A DNA stretch of 64,000 nt from Kocuria sp. cx-455 (GTDB taxonomy: Bacteria > Actinomycetota > Actinomycetes > Actinomycetales > Micrococcaceae). Location: NCBI RefSeq assembly GCF_014698015.1, contig NZ_JACXBS010000009.1, forward strand, positions 1-64,000, given 5' to 3'. The notes under the pieces are model-generated. The model saw only the letters and a program-made list of their open reading frames with translations, was not told the DNA's origin and made no database searches. Shown piece by piece: positions 6,720-14,832 of the stretch. The position numbers were made by a program, and so were the translations under genes. The first letter of the stretch is position 1, and each line of letters opens with the position of its first letter.

Positions 6720-7530
6720 TTCCGTGCGGTCTTGTCAGAGCGCATCGCGATGCCGCGCCACTGCTTGAGCCGGTTGAAGCACCGCTCGACGACGTTGCGT
6801 CCCTTGTAGTCATCCGCGTCGAACGCAATTGGACGTCCGGGACGTCTCCGACGGTGAGCGATCTGGTCGTCCCGTTCTGGGATCGTCGTCTTCACGTCCC
6901 GTGCTCGTAGCCACGCTCTGTTCGCCCTCGACGGGTACCCCTTGTCTGCCCGCAGCCGGTGCGGCCGCGAGCGTGGTCGACCTGCGGTAGGAACACGGAT
7001 CTGCTCCATCGTCGTCGGCAGCATGATCGTGTCTGCGACCTGCCCGGCCGTGAGAGCGAAACCGAGCGGCCTGCCCTTGCCGTCACAGACGAGATGCGTC
7101 TTCGTCGTCAACCCGCCGCGCGACCGACCGATCGCATGATCCGACGGTTCAGGGCTGGTCTTGTTGTAGTTCGACGTGCCCCCTTTTTGACGCGAGGCAG
7201 GGTCGCGCCGTGCTGATGTACACGAGCGATCGTGGAATCGATCGACGCCACCCAGTCGACGTCGCCACGGCGTTCCGCTGCGCCCTGCACGTGTTCGAGC
7301 AGCCGCGCCCAAACGCCGGCTTTCGCCCATCGGTCGAAGTTGCGGTAGATCGTGTTCCAGTTCCCGAACCGTTCCGGTAGGTCCCGCCACGGCGCACCCG
7401 TCCGGAACCGCCACACCACCGCTTCGGCCACCACCCGACGATCCACCGGCGGGCGAGCTCTCGCTTTCGCTCGTGGGAACAGCGGCTCGATCACAGCCCA
7501 CGTCTCATCTGAGATCACGTCACGCGACAC
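6665..7530 (-). CDS. IS5/IS427-group transposase, two frames joined by -1 frameshift
   Basis: The first frame (ATG or GTG near 7530) encodes the N-terminal part typical of this group (SDETWAVIEPLFP, RFRTGAPWRDLPERFG, SIDSTIARVHQHGA). The second frame encodes the rest (GRSRGGLTTKTHLVCDGKGR, LRADKGYPS, VVERCFNRLKQWRGIAMR), with DDE-type acidic residues in both parts. The join lies at AAAAAGGGGG around 7180-7190 on the minus strand, a classic slippery run, so a programmed -1 frameshift is expected to make the fused enzyme. Probably intact. It cuts and joins the IS ends at CTAG-type targets. Confidence 0.85.
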
Positions 7531-7583
7531 ACCTCGAGCGTGACGGAAGACTCCGAGTCAGACATTTAGCAACACGCCCTAGT

Positions 7584-7635
7584 CCCGCAAGCGCCGGCCC
7601 CTTATGGCCGTGCCCGCGGCCATAGGGGGCCCACT
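7584..7635 (+). terminator. severed terminator arm plus second hairpin
   Basis: CCCGCAAGCGCC (from 7584) matches the arm left of the IS at 5863 onward. It is followed by a second hairpin around 7596-7631 (GGCCCC-TTATGGCC paired with GGCCATAGGGGGCC, one G-T pair). Confidence 0.6.
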
Positions 7636-7678
7636 AAGGCACATCCGCACACCCCGGCGAGACTTCCCAGGAGCCCCC

Positions 7679-7918
7679 ATGGACACTCAGACCCCCTGCG
7701 CCTTCACGGCCATAGAACGCGCTCGCCTAGCCCGGCCCCCTCTCAGGCGGGTAGCTGCCCGGGCTCGTGCGGCCGCCAATCGCGCTCGCCGTCGAGGAGA
7801 CGACCCCGAAACCCAGCAGCGGCTCAACGCGGCCGCTCAGGCCGCCACCGAGCGCGAACACGCCAATGAGCAGGCCCTGCGCCTACTGGACCCTCAGGAG
7901 GGCCAGCGCTGGCCGTGA
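7679..7918 (+). CDS. small helical basic protein (79 aa)
   Basis: Not recognised. ATG at 7679 follows CCAGGAGCC. No repeated leader is present, but the IS has separated it from whatever lay upstream, so it may originally have been the second gene after 5635-5850. The product is Ala/Arg-rich and helical (VAARARAAANRARRRGDDPE, then LNAAAQAATEREHANEQALRLL), likely a coiled coil that could bind nucleic acid. Confidence 0.6.
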   Translation: MDTQTPCAFTAIERARLARPPLRRVAARARAAANRARRRGDDPETQQRLNAAAQAATEREHANEQALRLLDPQEGQRWP

Positions 7919-8110
7919 GCCGGACTCCCCCTATGTTTATCCGTGTGTAGTGATTATCATGGGCACCGGCGACCGTGCTCGCCCCTCCCCGCCGTGGGCC
8001 TCCCGCGCAGGACCGCGAAATTGTGGGCAAGGATCCTTTGATCTGCACGAGGACACCTTTTCTCTTTCGGTGCTTGGGCGCGGGGCGGCATCAGAAAGAC
8101 GAGGCCCGTC

Positions 8111-8953
8111 GTGGCTACAGACAAGCGCAAGCGTGCTATCCGATCGCTGGCAGACGATCGCGGAATTTCCTACACCGCAGCTATGCGATTACTCGACTCT
8201 TTTACATCCCCGGATGTGCCCCGCTTGTCGGGCGTGGAACGAAACACCGCATGGACGTTCACGGTGGGAACCTCCCTGGATGAGCAGCTGCAACCATGCA
8301 CCATTACGTTGGACCGCAAACAGGCTCACCTCGGTGTTTTCGGCGCTGTCGGCAGCGGCAAGACCGTGTTGGTTGAGAATCTGATCTCGCAGGCCCTGGC
8401 CCACCCTGGAGCCGGTGAGGATCAGATCTATGTCTTCGACCCGTTGGGTGAGTTGTCCCGCGAACGCGGCACCCACCCGGCGAAAAACACGGAAGGGCCC
8501 TACTCCGATCAGGATTTCGAGCCCCTTCTCACCACTGTCCATGAGGAGATGGCCCGCCGTTTTTCCGTGGCACAGACCCAAGGCACAGGACCGGGCTCGG
8601 ATTACCCGTTTCCGGCTCTGTTGGTGGTCTTTGACCATCTCACACCGTTGCCTCACCTCACCGACGAATACCCCACCACCGCGGCCTACCTCCACAGTTT
8701 CGCTAACCTTGGGCGCGCGGTGGGGATTTCGGTGATCCTCACTCACGCCGGCCCAGGCTCCGGGGCAGTGTTCGACAATCTGGGAGCCCGAGTGCTGACC
8801 ACCCGTGGGAGCAACGCACACCAGCGAGCGCTGGTAACTGGTCTGGCCGGTGAGGATGATCCGTTTACAAAGATCACCCATGAGTACGCGGCCACCGTAG
8901 TCCCCGGCCACGGCCGCACCTGTGTGCCAGTAGCGCTACCGGCGGGCCGCTGA
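8111..8953 (+). CDS. FtsK/TraB-like P-loop ATPase (280 aa)
   Basis: Walker A is GAVGSGKT (about residues 77-84) and Walker B LLVVFDHL (about 170), within an FtsK/HerA-type layout (VFGAVGSGKTVLVENLI, YVFDPLG, DNLGARVLTT). An N-terminal segment of about 60 residues could bind DNA. At 280 aa it lacks the membrane spans and long tail of a conjugation coupling protein. GTG start at 8111 after ACGAGG. A second, larger FtsK-type ATPase of the transfer operon is at 57181. Likely role: DNA handling or an accessory to transfer; unproven. Confidence 0.75.
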   Translation: MATDKRKRAIRSLADDRGISYTAAMRLLDSFTSPDVPRLSGVERNTAWTFTVGTSLDEQLQPCTITLDRKQAHLGVFGAVGSGKTVLVENLISQALAHPGAGEDQIYVFDPLGELSRERGTHPAKNTEGPYSDQDFEPLLTTVHEEMARRFSVAQTQGTGPGSDYPFPALLVVFDHLTPLPHLTDEYPTTAAYLHSFANLGRAVGISVILTHAGPGSGAVFDNLGARVLTTRGSNAHQRALVTGLAGEDDPFTKITHEYAATVVPGHGRTCVPVALPAGR

Positions 8954-9151
8954 GACTCACCACCCACAGCGCCGCCTTCACCCACCCCAGGGTGAAGGCG
9001 GCGCTGTGGTGTCCACCGGCAGGGCCGCGCTCGCGAGTGCGCTGGCGCGATAAGGGTGAATTTCGTGCTGGCCAGCAATAACACCGTGTTCAATGCCCGG
9101 TAGTGTGCCAGTGAGTAGCTGAGTGACTGTTTTTCGACCATGAGGAAACCC

Positions 9152-9715
9152 ATGACGCCTAGCCACCCCTCGCACCCCAACACCGGGCCATCACCGGCCG
9201 ATCGGGGATCAGATTCGGCCCAGGAGCACGGCTGGCGGCGTGTGGTCTCCCCCATCGTGAGGGCCGCGAACGACCTAAGCAGGTTCGTGCTCGGAAGTAA
9301 TGCGGCCCAGGAGCATGGGTGGCGGGGTACGGCTTCTGCCATCGTGGCAGCTCTCGCAATTGTGGTAGGGCTCGTGTTCGGGATTGGCGGGGGTTTGCAG
9401 GCGCTGTACACGACCGATATCGGGGCAGCGGATCGCAGCAACGCACTGTGGATTGGCTGGCCCGCCTCCCTCGTGTGGCTTATGACCTTCGCAGGCAGCT
9501 TCCTGATCACGAACCCTGTCCAACGGTTAGCAACTCTTCAGCGGGTCATGTTTTGGATGACCGGCGCCGGCGTGGCCTTCCTGGCCATCCCCTGGGTGCG
9601 CGATGACGCCGCCGCCGACGCGCTCGGCAATCTTGCACTGTTCTGGATCGCGGGAGGCGCGTTGGGGATTCTCTTGGAACCGGCGCGCACTCTAGCCTCC
9701 ACCCCATCCCACTAG
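9152..9715 (+). CDS. membrane protein, four predicted spans (187 aa)
   Basis: Not recognised. ATG at 9152 after GAGGAAACCC. The first 50 residues are cytoplasmic-looking and contain the word AQEHGWR twice (about residues 23 and 52), a small internal duplication. Four hydrophobic segments follow (AIVAALAIVVGLVFGIGG, PASLVWLMTFAGSFL, MFWMTGAGVAFLAIPW, ALFWIAGGALGILLE). No known transporter or enzyme motif. No repeated leader is present upstream. Confidence 0.7.
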   Translation: MTPSHPSHPNTGPSPADRGSDSAQEHGWRRVVSPIVRAANDLSRFVLGSNAAQEHGWRGTASAIVAALAIVVGLVFGIGGGLQALYTTDIGAADRSNALWIGWPASLVWLMTFAGSFLITNPVQRLATLQRVMFWMTGAGVAFLAIPWVRDDAAADALGNLALFWIAGGALGILLEPARTLASTPSH

Positions 9716-9728
9716 CCACACGTTACCA

Positions 9729-9808
9729 TTTACATATTATTGGGTTAGGTGTATAGTTGAGGGTGTTAGCGGGGCAGTGGCCCCTCACGACAGACCCTGG
9801 AGGGCATC
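9729..9808 (+). promoter_or_regulatory. repeated promoter-leader, copy 11
   Basis: -35 TTTACA (9729-9734), 17 bp, -10 TATAGT (9752-9757), 13 nt, hairpin GGGGC (9771-9775) AGTG GCCCC (9780-9784), AGACCC, GGAGGGC, ATG at 9809. Four-base loop with intact stem. Confidence 0.9.
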
Positions 9809-10693
9809 ATGTTGACCATCATCCACACCCCGGCCGAAGGCACCTTGCTCGAGGGCACCGCCAAAGGCGATGGGACTGCCGAGATCCTTAAAGCCCACCG
9901 GTGGCGCTGGTCGGCCACTCTGGGAGCCTGGTACATCCCGCGCACCCGCGATACCGCCCCGCCCCTGACCCGCATCACCGCCGTCGCCGGCGCCTTGCGT
10001 GCGGTCGGGTTCAGCGTGGCCACCGAGGTCGATCACAGCACTCGCCCCACCGCCGAGGTCGAGGCCGATAAGACCGCCCGCGCCGCGCAGCGGGCCCAGC
10101 GCCTGGCCGCCAAGGCCCACCGCTCCGCGACTACCGCGCAGGCTCTGCGGGAGCGCTCGCAGGCCGCGTGGGAGCAGGTGCCCCCGGATGGGCAGCCGAT
10201 CCTGGTGGGTCATCACTCGGAAGCTGGTCACCGTGCCGCGATCAAGCGGGGCAGGGCAGCCACCCGCCGGCACCTGGAGGCGGAAGCCGCTCACGAGCGC
10301 ATCGCCGCCCAGGCCGCTGTGGCGGCCGCCGCTCCCGAGCGCCGGTACGACCGCGCGAGGATGGATCGGCGGATCAGCACCTTGAAAGCCCAGCTGCGCA
10401 CGGTCGAACGTTCCATCAGCACCCAGGGCGCCGCTGGCCTTCAGGACCGCAAAGCCCAGCTGGAGGATCAGATCACCTACTGGGAGCAGCAGATGGCCCA
10501 CCGTCACCCGCGCACCTATTCTCAGGCCGATATCTCTCCCGGTGACCGGGTACTGATCAGAGGCACCTGGTGGACAGTCGCGCGCGCCAACCCGAAAACC
10601 TGCACCCTGTACTTCGACCCCGCGCGCAAGATCATCAGCAGCTACCGCGGCCGCTACGGGGAGATCAGCGACCACCGTCCCGCCACCACCTAG
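9809..10693 (+). CDS. DUF3560-like protein (294 aa)
   Basis: Carries the DUF3560 hallmark QPILVGHHSEAGHRAAIKR near residues 130-148. Before it lies a small domain (residues 1-65, with 'LKAHRWRWSATLGAWYIP', typical of this family's N-terminus) and a helical Arg/Ala-rich linker. After it comes a long coiled coil (residues 180-235), then a small beta-rich C-terminal domain (GDRVLIRGTWWTVARAN). DUF3560 proteins are common on actinobacterial plasmids and phages; function not established. Start fixed by the leader. Confidence 0.8.
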   Translation: MLTIIHTPAEGTLLEGTAKGDGTAEILKAHRWRWSATLGAWYIPRTRDTAPPLTRITAVAGALRAVGFSVATEVDHSTRPTAEVEADKTARAAQRAQRLAAKAHRSATTAQALRERSQAAWEQVPPDGQPILVGHHSEAGHRAAIKRGRAATRRHLEAEAAHERIAAQAAVAAAAPERRYDRARMDRRISTLKAQLRTVERSISTQGAAGLQDRKAQLEDQITYWEQQMAHRHPRTYSQADISPGDRVLIRGTWWTVARANPKTCTLYFDPARKIISSYRGRYGEISDHRPATT

Positions 10694-10772
10694 AATCCAC
10701 CCCCGACCAGCACGTGCCCCCGGCCCGGTTTCGGGCCGGGGGCACTCTTCCCGAAAATACTTTCGCCACACC

Positions 10773-10858
10773 TTGCGCAATTATGGACGTATCTGTATAG
10801 TTGTTTTTGTTAGCGGGGCACACGGCTCCACACACTGACTCCCCCAGGAGGAAACGAC
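10773..10858 (+). promoter_or_regulatory. repeated promoter-leader, copy 12
   Basis: -35 TTGCGC (10773-10778), 17 bp, -10 TATAGT (10796-10801), 13 nt, hairpin GGGGC (10815-10819) ACACG GCTCC. One C-to-T change makes a G-U pair in RNA, so the stem is kept. AGGAGGAAA ribosome-binding site, ATG at 10859. Confidence 0.9.
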
Positions 10859-11548
10859 ATGTCTGCACAGACCCTCACCACTTTCCAGGTCCCGGCCTCC
10901 AAGCTCTACGAGCTCACCGCTCGCGTGAAGCTGGCCGCCGCTAAACCCTCCGACGAGGTTCCGGTGCTGACCCACCTGCGGTTGACCATCGCCGCCGGCA
11001 CCGTCACCGCGGTGGCCACCGACCGCTACCGACTGTTCATGGACTCGATCCCCACCGAGACCGAGGGCGCCGGGGAGGTCCTGATGCCGGCCACCGCCGC
11101 CGATGACTTCAAAAAGCAGGGCTTCGCCAAATCCACCGACACCGCCACCATCAGCTGGGACACCTCCGAGTACTCCACCGTGGTCCTCACGGTAGCCACC
11201 CCCGCGGTGACCTTGACCTACCGGGTCGATCAGATGGATTACCCCAAGGTCGAGAAGATCATGACCAAGGCCATTGACCAGGCCCTCACCGCCGACCCGG
11301 CCCCGGCCATGACGGCCTTCAACCCGGCCTATCTGGCCGAGTTCGCCAAGGTTGCCAAGATCGGCGTGGCCAAGACCACCCCGCTGACCCTGCACCTGAT
11401 CAACGACAGCGCACAGCTGCTGGCCACCTTCGCCGGCACTGCGTTCTTCGGCCTGCTGATGGCCGTGCGCTCACCCCGCGATGAAGAGGAGACCCCCTCA
11501 GCACGCCAGGCCCTGGAAACCGCCAAGGCCACCCTGACCACCCACTAA
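10859..11548 (+). CDS. short sliding-clamp-like protein, second copy (229 aa)
   Basis: Paralogue of 912-1607: both share LTARVKLAAAKP/LMARLKLATAKP, ATDRYRLFMDS, AADDFK-x-x-GFAK and a C-terminal ATFxGTxFxxLLMxVRxPxD block. ATDRYRL is a DnaN signature. Length 229 aa, about two of the three domains of a bacterial beta clamp. Having two different copies suggests either a heteromeric ring or separate roles. Same leader type upstream. Function is inferred only from the likeness to DnaN. Confidence 0.75.
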   Translation: MSAQTLTTFQVPASKLYELTARVKLAAAKPSDEVPVLTHLRLTIAAGTVTAVATDRYRLFMDSIPTETEGAGEVLMPATAADDFKKQGFAKSTDTATISWDTSEYSTVVLTVATPAVTLTYRVDQMDYPKVEKIMTKAIDQALTADPAPAMTAFNPAYLAEFAKVAKIGVAKTTPLTLHLINDSAQLLATFAGTAFFGLLMAVRSPRDEEETPSARQALETAKATLTTH

Positions 11549-11743
11549 CCCCACCGAGGCTCCTGGGGCCCCTCACGGGGCCCCAGGAGCCCTCACTCAC
11601 ACACCCCCGGCCGCGCTCGCGGTGTGTGAGGTGGTGGGCGGCGTGGTCCGCGCGCCGGTGTCCGCCCTCCCCGGTTCGCGGATTGCGCCGCTCATCACCT
11701 CACCCTCCCCGGTTCGCGGTCACCTGGCAGAAGGAACAGACCC

Positions 11744-12061
11744 ATGAGCGAACATCCCGTACCCGTGGCCGTGATCCCCACCGAGGGCACCTACACCCTC
11801 ACCGAGATCACCGCAGGCACCGAACACAGACCGTGGCACGCGGATCTGATCCTCACCGGCACCGGTTCCGGCGTTCAATTCTGGATCCAGCCAACCACCG
11901 AGCCCGTCAACTGGCCGGCCACCCGCCTGGCCCAACAACTCCATGCGATCGGCCGCTGGGACTACCTCAACGGCCCCGTACTGGTCTGCGGCACCACCGG
12001 CAACGACCACAGCCCCGAGCAGGTGCCCCCACTAGCTTTGATGCTGCTGGAGACCCCATAA
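11744..12061 (+). CDS. small hypothetical protein (105 aa)
   Basis: Not recognised. ATG at 11744 follows AGAAGGAACAGACCC. No full leader is present; upstream (11550-11743) lie a hairpin after the clamp gene and GCGCTCGCGG at 11613-11622, so it may be co-transcribed with the clamp gene. Beta-rich first half (TYTLTEITAGTEHR, ADLILTGTGSGVQFWIQP), helical second half. The IS481-bounded element begins 8 bases after its stop codon. Confidence 0.65.
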   Translation: MSEHPVPVAVIPTEGTYTLTEITAGTEHRPWHADLILTGTGSGVQFWIQPTTEPVNWPATRLAQQLHAIGRWDYLNGPVLVCGTTGNDHSPEQVPPLALMLLETP

Positions 12062-12125
12062 CCCCTAGGTGTACTGACCGGACATGTTGATCGAGGATCG
12101 GCCGGTGACGCGAGATACTCGCTGA

Positions 12126-12827
12126 ATGGGCGAGCCGCAGGTTGAAGAGGTCAGCGCAGACTTCGCGCGCCGATGGTGGAAGTCCCTGATGGCGAACGCG
12201 GTGGCGCTTGTGGAGGATGCCCACGCCCTGGCGGACCGGGGCAGTGCTGGCCGGGCTCAGGCGCTCCTGGTGCTCGCGATGGAGGAAGTGGCGAAGGCAC
12301 GTTGGCTGTACGAGGCCGCCGAGTGGGAGTGGAGTGCACCTTTGGGCCTCTACGGAGTGCAACCTCGCGAACCTGGCCTGGTTCGGGTTCCGGACGGACT
12401 ACGCACCACCCGCGCACCACATGCAGAAAAGCTGCAGGTGGCGGAGCAGTTTACGTCAGGTCTGGGTGGCTTCTGGGACCCCGACCGCCGGATCGAGTAC
12501 TACCAGTTGCCGGACTTGGAGACGTTCCATGGGTTGGCGCGGCAGCGGAACCTCGACAAGCAGGCTGGCTTCTACGTCGACCGTGCAGCCGACCAGATCG
12601 CCTCGCCGCTGGACATACCCGCCGGGGGGACCGTGGAGCAGATTCGTCGAGCGGCCAAGGTAGTTCAGATGCATCTGATCCAGGACCACACCCGCCAACA
12701 AGACGCCTCCGTTCCCAGCCGGATCGACTCGGCGGAGGATCTCCACTGGACGATCCTTCCCTACTCGGACCCCGAGTTCTTCACCGAGGAGCCGCCTGGC
12801 GTGGGCGTCGAAGCCGCCGAAGAGTAG
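12126..12827 (+). CDS. AbiV-like abortive infection protein (233 aa)
   Basis: The N-terminal 70 residues match the AbiV pattern: repeated small/hydrophobic positions in ANAVALVEDAHALADRG, then AQALLVLAMEEVAKARWL, whose LAxEExxKA core is the family hallmark. AbiV proteins stop phage growth; in lactococci AbiV acts with a phage protein to block translation. The last 22 codons overlap the 3' end of the convergent transposase gene. The gene sits between the left element end and the transposase, so it travels as cargo. ATG at 12126; no good Shine-Dalgarno sequence is visible, so a leaderless or later start is possible. Confidence 0.7.
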   Translation: MGEPQVEEVSADFARRWWKSLMANAVALVEDAHALADRGSAGRAQALLVLAMEEVAKARWLYEAAEWEWSAPLGLYGVQPREPGLVRVPDGLRTTRAPHAEKLQVAEQFTSGLGGFWDPDRRIEYYQLPDLETFHGLARQRNLDKQAGFYVDRAADQIASPLDIPAGGTVEQIRRAAKVVQMHLIQDHTRQQDASVPSRIDSAEDLHWTILPYSDPEFFTEEPPGVGVEAAEE

Positions 12828-13798
12828 CCAGCCGCTCTGAGTTTGGTGAGTGGCGGATGGTTATCGCACGCGGTGTGCGGCCGCACTTCGTTGTAGTGCC
12901 CCAGCCACGGCTCGAGCGCGTCGCGGCGTTCTTGCTCGCTGGTGTAGCAGCGGGCGTAGGACCACCCGTCGGCCATCGTCCGGTGGAAGCGCTCCACCTT
13001 CCCATTGGTCTGCGGGCGGTACGGGCGGGTCCGTTTCGGCGTGATCGACAGGGCCTCGCAGGTGTCGCGCCACAGGTGCGACCGGTACGCCCCACCGTTG
13101 TCCGACAGCACCCGCTCGATGGTGACGCCATGGCCGGCGAACCACTGCACCGCCCGGCGAAGGACGGCGACGGCGGTGACGGCCGTCTCGTCGTCGTGGA
13201 CCTCGGTGTACACGACGCGGGAGTGGTCGTCAATGACGGTGTGCACGAACGCGTACCCAAGCTTGGGGCCGCCGTACTGATTGCGCGGCTTGCCTGGGGT
13301 GACGGCGCGGTTCTTCCCGCCCTGGCGGCGACCGACGTAGCGCCAGCCGCCGCCGTCGGGGATGTTCCCGAGCTTCTTCACGTCCACGTGAACCAGCGAC
13401 CCGGGGTGGGGGTGCTCGTACCGGCGGACGGGTTCACCGGTGGCCCGGTCGACGTAGGACAGCCGGTTCAGGCGCGCCGTGGTGAGGATGCGATGCACGG
13501 TGGAGGGTGCGATGTCGAGTCGGGAAGCGAGCTGAACGGGTCCTTCCCGCAGTCGCATTCGTAGGCTCACGCACCGCTTTGACACCGTCTTCGCGGTCTT
13601 GTTCGGCGACGATCTTGGGCGTGACGACCGGTCCTGCATGGACTCGCCGGCCCGGTAGCGGTCAACCCATCGCTTCACGGTCGGCCAGGACACCTGGAAG
13701 CGGGCGGCGACCTCGCTGATCGGCCACCCGTCCTCGAGAACGAGACGAGCGACCTTCAGGCGGTGACGTGGTGTCAGAGCCGCGTTGGCGTGGCTGAT
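12761..13798 (-). CDS. IS481-family transposase, apparent ATC start
   Basis: DDE integrase-like transposase of IS481 type: HTH (VSWPTVKRWVDRYRAGE), then the rve catalytic core (LVHVDVKKLG, TVIDDHSRVVY, VLSDNGGAYRS, RPYRPQTNGKVERFHRT). Codons upstream of the first ATG/GTG/TTG (13693) continue the usual family N-terminus in frame (SHANAALTPRHRLK, EVAARFQ) back to 13798. There GGAGGA is followed 5 bases later by ATC, where the start would be. So either a non-standard ATC start is used, the start codon is mutated, or translation begins at GTG 13693 and loses the first part of the HTH. Otherwise the frame is intact. Confidence 0.85.
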   Translation of the reverse strand: MSHANAALTPRHRLKVARLVLEDGWPISEVAARFQVSWPTVKRWVDRYRAGESMQDRSSRPRSSPNKTAKTVSKRCVSLRMRLREGPVQLASRLDIAPSTVHRILTTARLNRLSYVDRATGEPVRRYEHPHPGSLVHVDVKKLGNIPDGGGWRYVGRRQGGKNRAVTPGKPRNQYGGPKLGYAFVHTVIDDHSRVVYTEVHDDETAVTAVAVLRRAVQWFAGHGVTIERVLSDNGGAYRSHLWRDTCEALSITPKRTRPYRPQTNGKVERFHRTMADGWSYARCYTSEQERRDALEPWLGHYNEVRPHTACDNHPPLTKLRAAGYSSAASTPTPGGSSVKNSGSE

Positions 13799-13820
13799 AA
13801 GTCCTCCTCAGAGCGGGAAC

Positions 13821-13843
13821 GCAGGCCACCCGAAGTGGCCTGC
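13821..13843. repeat. 9-bp perfect hairpin upstream of transposase
   Basis: GCAGGCCAC (13821-13829) and GTGGCCTGC (13835-13843) around CCGAA. It lies just before the transposase ribosome-binding site and could shield the IS from outside transcription. The rest of 13844-13951 holds nothing recognisable. Confidence 0.5.
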
Positions 13844-13951
13844 CTTCCGGGCAATACATGACGCGACTGCGAACGTGGAGCGGTCCGCCGCTGAGGGCCA
13901 GCCTGAACGACTCCGCTCAGTCGATGAACGCAGCCGACTGTTCGACGCCGG

Positions 13952-14779
13952 TCAGTGGTCGACCTGGAATCCCGGCTGACCTGCATAGTCCTGCTGGCGT
14001 TGATCGAGGACCATGCGGATCTGGTCGGCGGCTCCCTCGCCGAGGACCAGCCGCAGGGGCCCTTCTGGTGCTGTGACGTGGGCAAGGATCCCCTCGGCGA
14101 TGGCCTCCGGCGACGACCCGCCGCCCGTGGCCCCAGGCTCACTTGGCCATGGCACGACGGCGGTTCCAAAGAGTCGTTCGCGCAGCTCGTCATACGCGGG
14201 AATTGGTGCACTGAACTGCATCCCCGAGGTCGCCCACTGGGTATTCATGGCACCGACCTCAACGAGGGTGACTCGAACACCCATCGAGCTCACCTCGCCC
14301 GCCAAGGATTCGGTAAACCCCTCGAGACCCCACTTCGCGGCGTTGTAGAGCCCGAGCAGGGGCATGGCACCGACTCCGCCGGTCGACGAGATCTGAACGA
14401 TGTGACCGCTGCCCTGGGCGCGCATCAGTGGAAGAGCAGCCTGCGTGAGCCACAAGGGGCCTAGAAGGTCGACGTCGAGGATGGACCTCGCCTCCTCCTC
14501 GCTGACCTCCTCAGTTGCACCGACGAGGCCATAGCCCGCGTTGTTCACCAAGAGGTCGAGACAGCCCGCGGTCTCGTGACCTTTCAGGATGGCCCGCCGG
14601 CACTCATCCCGGTCGGCCGGGTTGAGCCGCACCACGCTCAGAGACGGGTGCTGCACAGGGAGCACGCCCCGCCGGCTCGTTGCAACGACGCGATCACCCA
14701 CAGCCAGCACCCGTCGGGTCAACGCAAGGCCGAGGCCGCTGCTCGCACCGGTGATGAACCAGGTCTTCGGTGTTGTCAT
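13952..14779 (-). CDS. short-chain dehydrogenase/reductase
   Basis: Classical SDR: ITGASSGLG (residues 9-17) binds NAD(P), LVNNAGYG is the structural NNAG motif, and the active site is Ser (QISSTGG) with Y-N-A-A-K near residue 150. 275 aa, normal length. ATG at 14779. It is divergent from the TetR gene at 14833 with a 7-bp inverted repeat between them, so TetR probably represses it. Substrate unknown. It is cargo of the IS481-bounded element. Confidence 0.85.
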   Translation of the reverse strand: MTTPKTWFITGASSGLGLALTRRVLAVGDRVVATSRRGVLPVQHPSLSVVRLNPADRDECRRAILKGHETAGCLDLLVNNAGYGLVGATEEVSEEEARSILDVDLLGPLWLTQAALPLMRAQGSGHIVQISSTGGVGAMPLLGLYNAAKWGLEGFTESLAGEVSSMGVRVTLVEVGAMNTQWATSGMQFSAPIPAYDELRERLFGTAVVPWPSEPGATGGGSSPEAIAEGILAHVTAPEGPLRLVLGEGAADQIRMVLDQRQQDYAGQPGFQVDH

Positions 14780-14798
14780 GGGCCCATTCAAGCACGTT

Positions 14799-14817
14799 AC
14801 GAGACGGTGCGTCTCGT
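14799..14817. promoter_or_regulatory. probable TetR operator
   Basis: Perfect inverted repeat ACGAGAC-GGTGC-GTCTCGT in the 53-bp gap between the divergent SDR and TetR genes. Size and place fit a TetR-family operator. Confidence 0.7.
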
Positions 14818-14832
14818 TTCTATACTGGTGGC

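Larger units (their letters stand above)
5879..7579. mobile_element. IS5-family (IS427-like group) element with PIG-L passenger
   Basis: Ends are the inverted repeats GGGCGTGTTG (5879-5888) and CAACACGCCC (7570-7579), each flanked by TA within a CTAG target (5876-5879 and 7579-7582), which fits a short target duplication. It holds a two-frame transposase on the minus strand and a PIG-L deacetylase gene on the plus strand. At about 1.7 kb it is about twice the size of ordinary members, which carry only the transposase. The two genes converge and overlap by 55 bp. Confidence 0.85.

Noticed and set aside
8050-8110. Possible sixteenth leader before the FtsK-like gene (GCGGGGC ... GAGGCCC)
   Set aside because: The arms are 17 nt apart, no TATAGT at the fixed distance; too degenerate to count.
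9785-10780. 331-codon minus-strand frame opposite the DUF3560-like gene
   Set aside because: Gly/Ala-rich shadow of a recognised gene.
12173-13564. 463-codon plus-strand frame over AbiV and the transposase
   Set aside because: Overlaps two recognised genes in other frames; no family pattern.
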